A DNA stretch of 64,000 nucleotides from Adiantum capillus-veneris (taxonomy: Eukaryota > Streptophyta > Polypodiopsida > Polypodiales > Pteridaceae): positions 75,959,372 through 76,023,371 of the forward strand of contig CM043953.1 of assembly GCA_014529385.2 (NCBI GenBank), read 5' to 3'. The notes beneath the pieces are model-generated. The model ran no database searches. It was not told where the DNA came from and saw only the letters and a list, made by a program, of their open reading frames with translations. Positions 63,831 through 64,000 of the stretch are shown here, in pieces (position 1 is the first letter of the stretch; each line of letters starts with the position of its first letter). Both the position numbers and the translations under genes were made by a program.

Positions 63831-64000
63831 AGAGTTTTTTTCGTCCTCAAAAACAAAAGTGGGAGATTGCTTCGCAAAAACACTAATGTTTTCCTAAGTG
63901 GCACCTTCTTTAGGTTGTCGTTTTACTTGACTTATGCTGGTCAGCACACATGATAACGTGGACATAGATTAGTTGAGAATACGCTCAAGTTCATGAGGTT

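Overview
The window is land-plant nuclear DNA made almost entirely of nested transposable elements. I see no convincing host protein-coding gene, rRNA, tRNA or CRISPR array. The plant assignment rests on Ty3/gypsy elements with a C-terminal chromodomain, primer-binding sites of the plant initiator-Met type (TGGTATCAGAGC), an FADD-type plant LINE, hAT transposases of plant type, LTRs studded with plant telomere-like AAACCCTAA boxes, and AG/CT microsatellites. The species cannot be told from the sequence. All names below (C, D, A2, E, B, G, F, H, X, S) are local labels.

Left part (1-18.9 kb). D is a minus-strand chromodomain gypsy split into 2455-2602 and 12784-14604. It is interrupted by a B-type solo LTR (TSD GAGAA), which is itself split by the well-preserved gypsy C (2633-11320, TSD GTGTC, Gag-Pol in one frame with four stops). 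D is also hit by a 5'-truncated LINE (14605-15897) carrying a solo LTR S and bounded by the minus-strand gypsy A2 (15898-18927). X, a minus-strand LTR element end with repeated purine tracts, lies at about 1.3-2.05 kb.

Middle part (18.9-33 kb). The plus-strand gypsy B carries E (minus, TSD AGAAA). E contains a 5.2 kb LINE (23414-28580, TSD AATTCC). The pieces read coherently only if 29.66-32.24 kb was inverted after E had inserted: the E 5' LTR/gag part and about 125 bp of the B reverse transcriptase are flipped.

Right part (33-56.5 kb). The chromodomain of B is interrupted by hAT1 (33048-55361, 8-bp TSD CATCGGTT). Without its passengers hAT1 is about 3.1 kb, but it holds three LTR elements: G (minus, 34043-40868, TSD GTGGA), F (plus, 42119-49985, TSD CCGAT, with an extra coiled-coil coding region after pol) and H (minus, 50727-55185, non-autonomous, with B-type LTRs). 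B resumes at 55370 and ends with its 3' LTR (55545-56459).

Tail (56.5-64 kb). This AT-richer DNA holds two CT microsatellites, a small palindrome, a LINE-like zinc-finger remnant, a second hAT (about 59.38-61.58 kb) and perhaps the end of another LTR element at the right edge.

TSDs, LTR ends, primer sites and purine tracts give a relative order of events: D before the solo LTR before C; B before E before the LINE and the inversion; B before hAT1 before G, F and H. Most coding regions carry stops and frameshifts, so the locus looks like old heterochromatin with some younger insertions. The most unusual items are the in-place inversion, the F post-pol coiled-coil coding region, the B/H pair sharing LTRs, a repeated AGCGTTTT leader array in B-type LTRs, and a motif next to the poly(A) signal shared by otherwise different LTRs.
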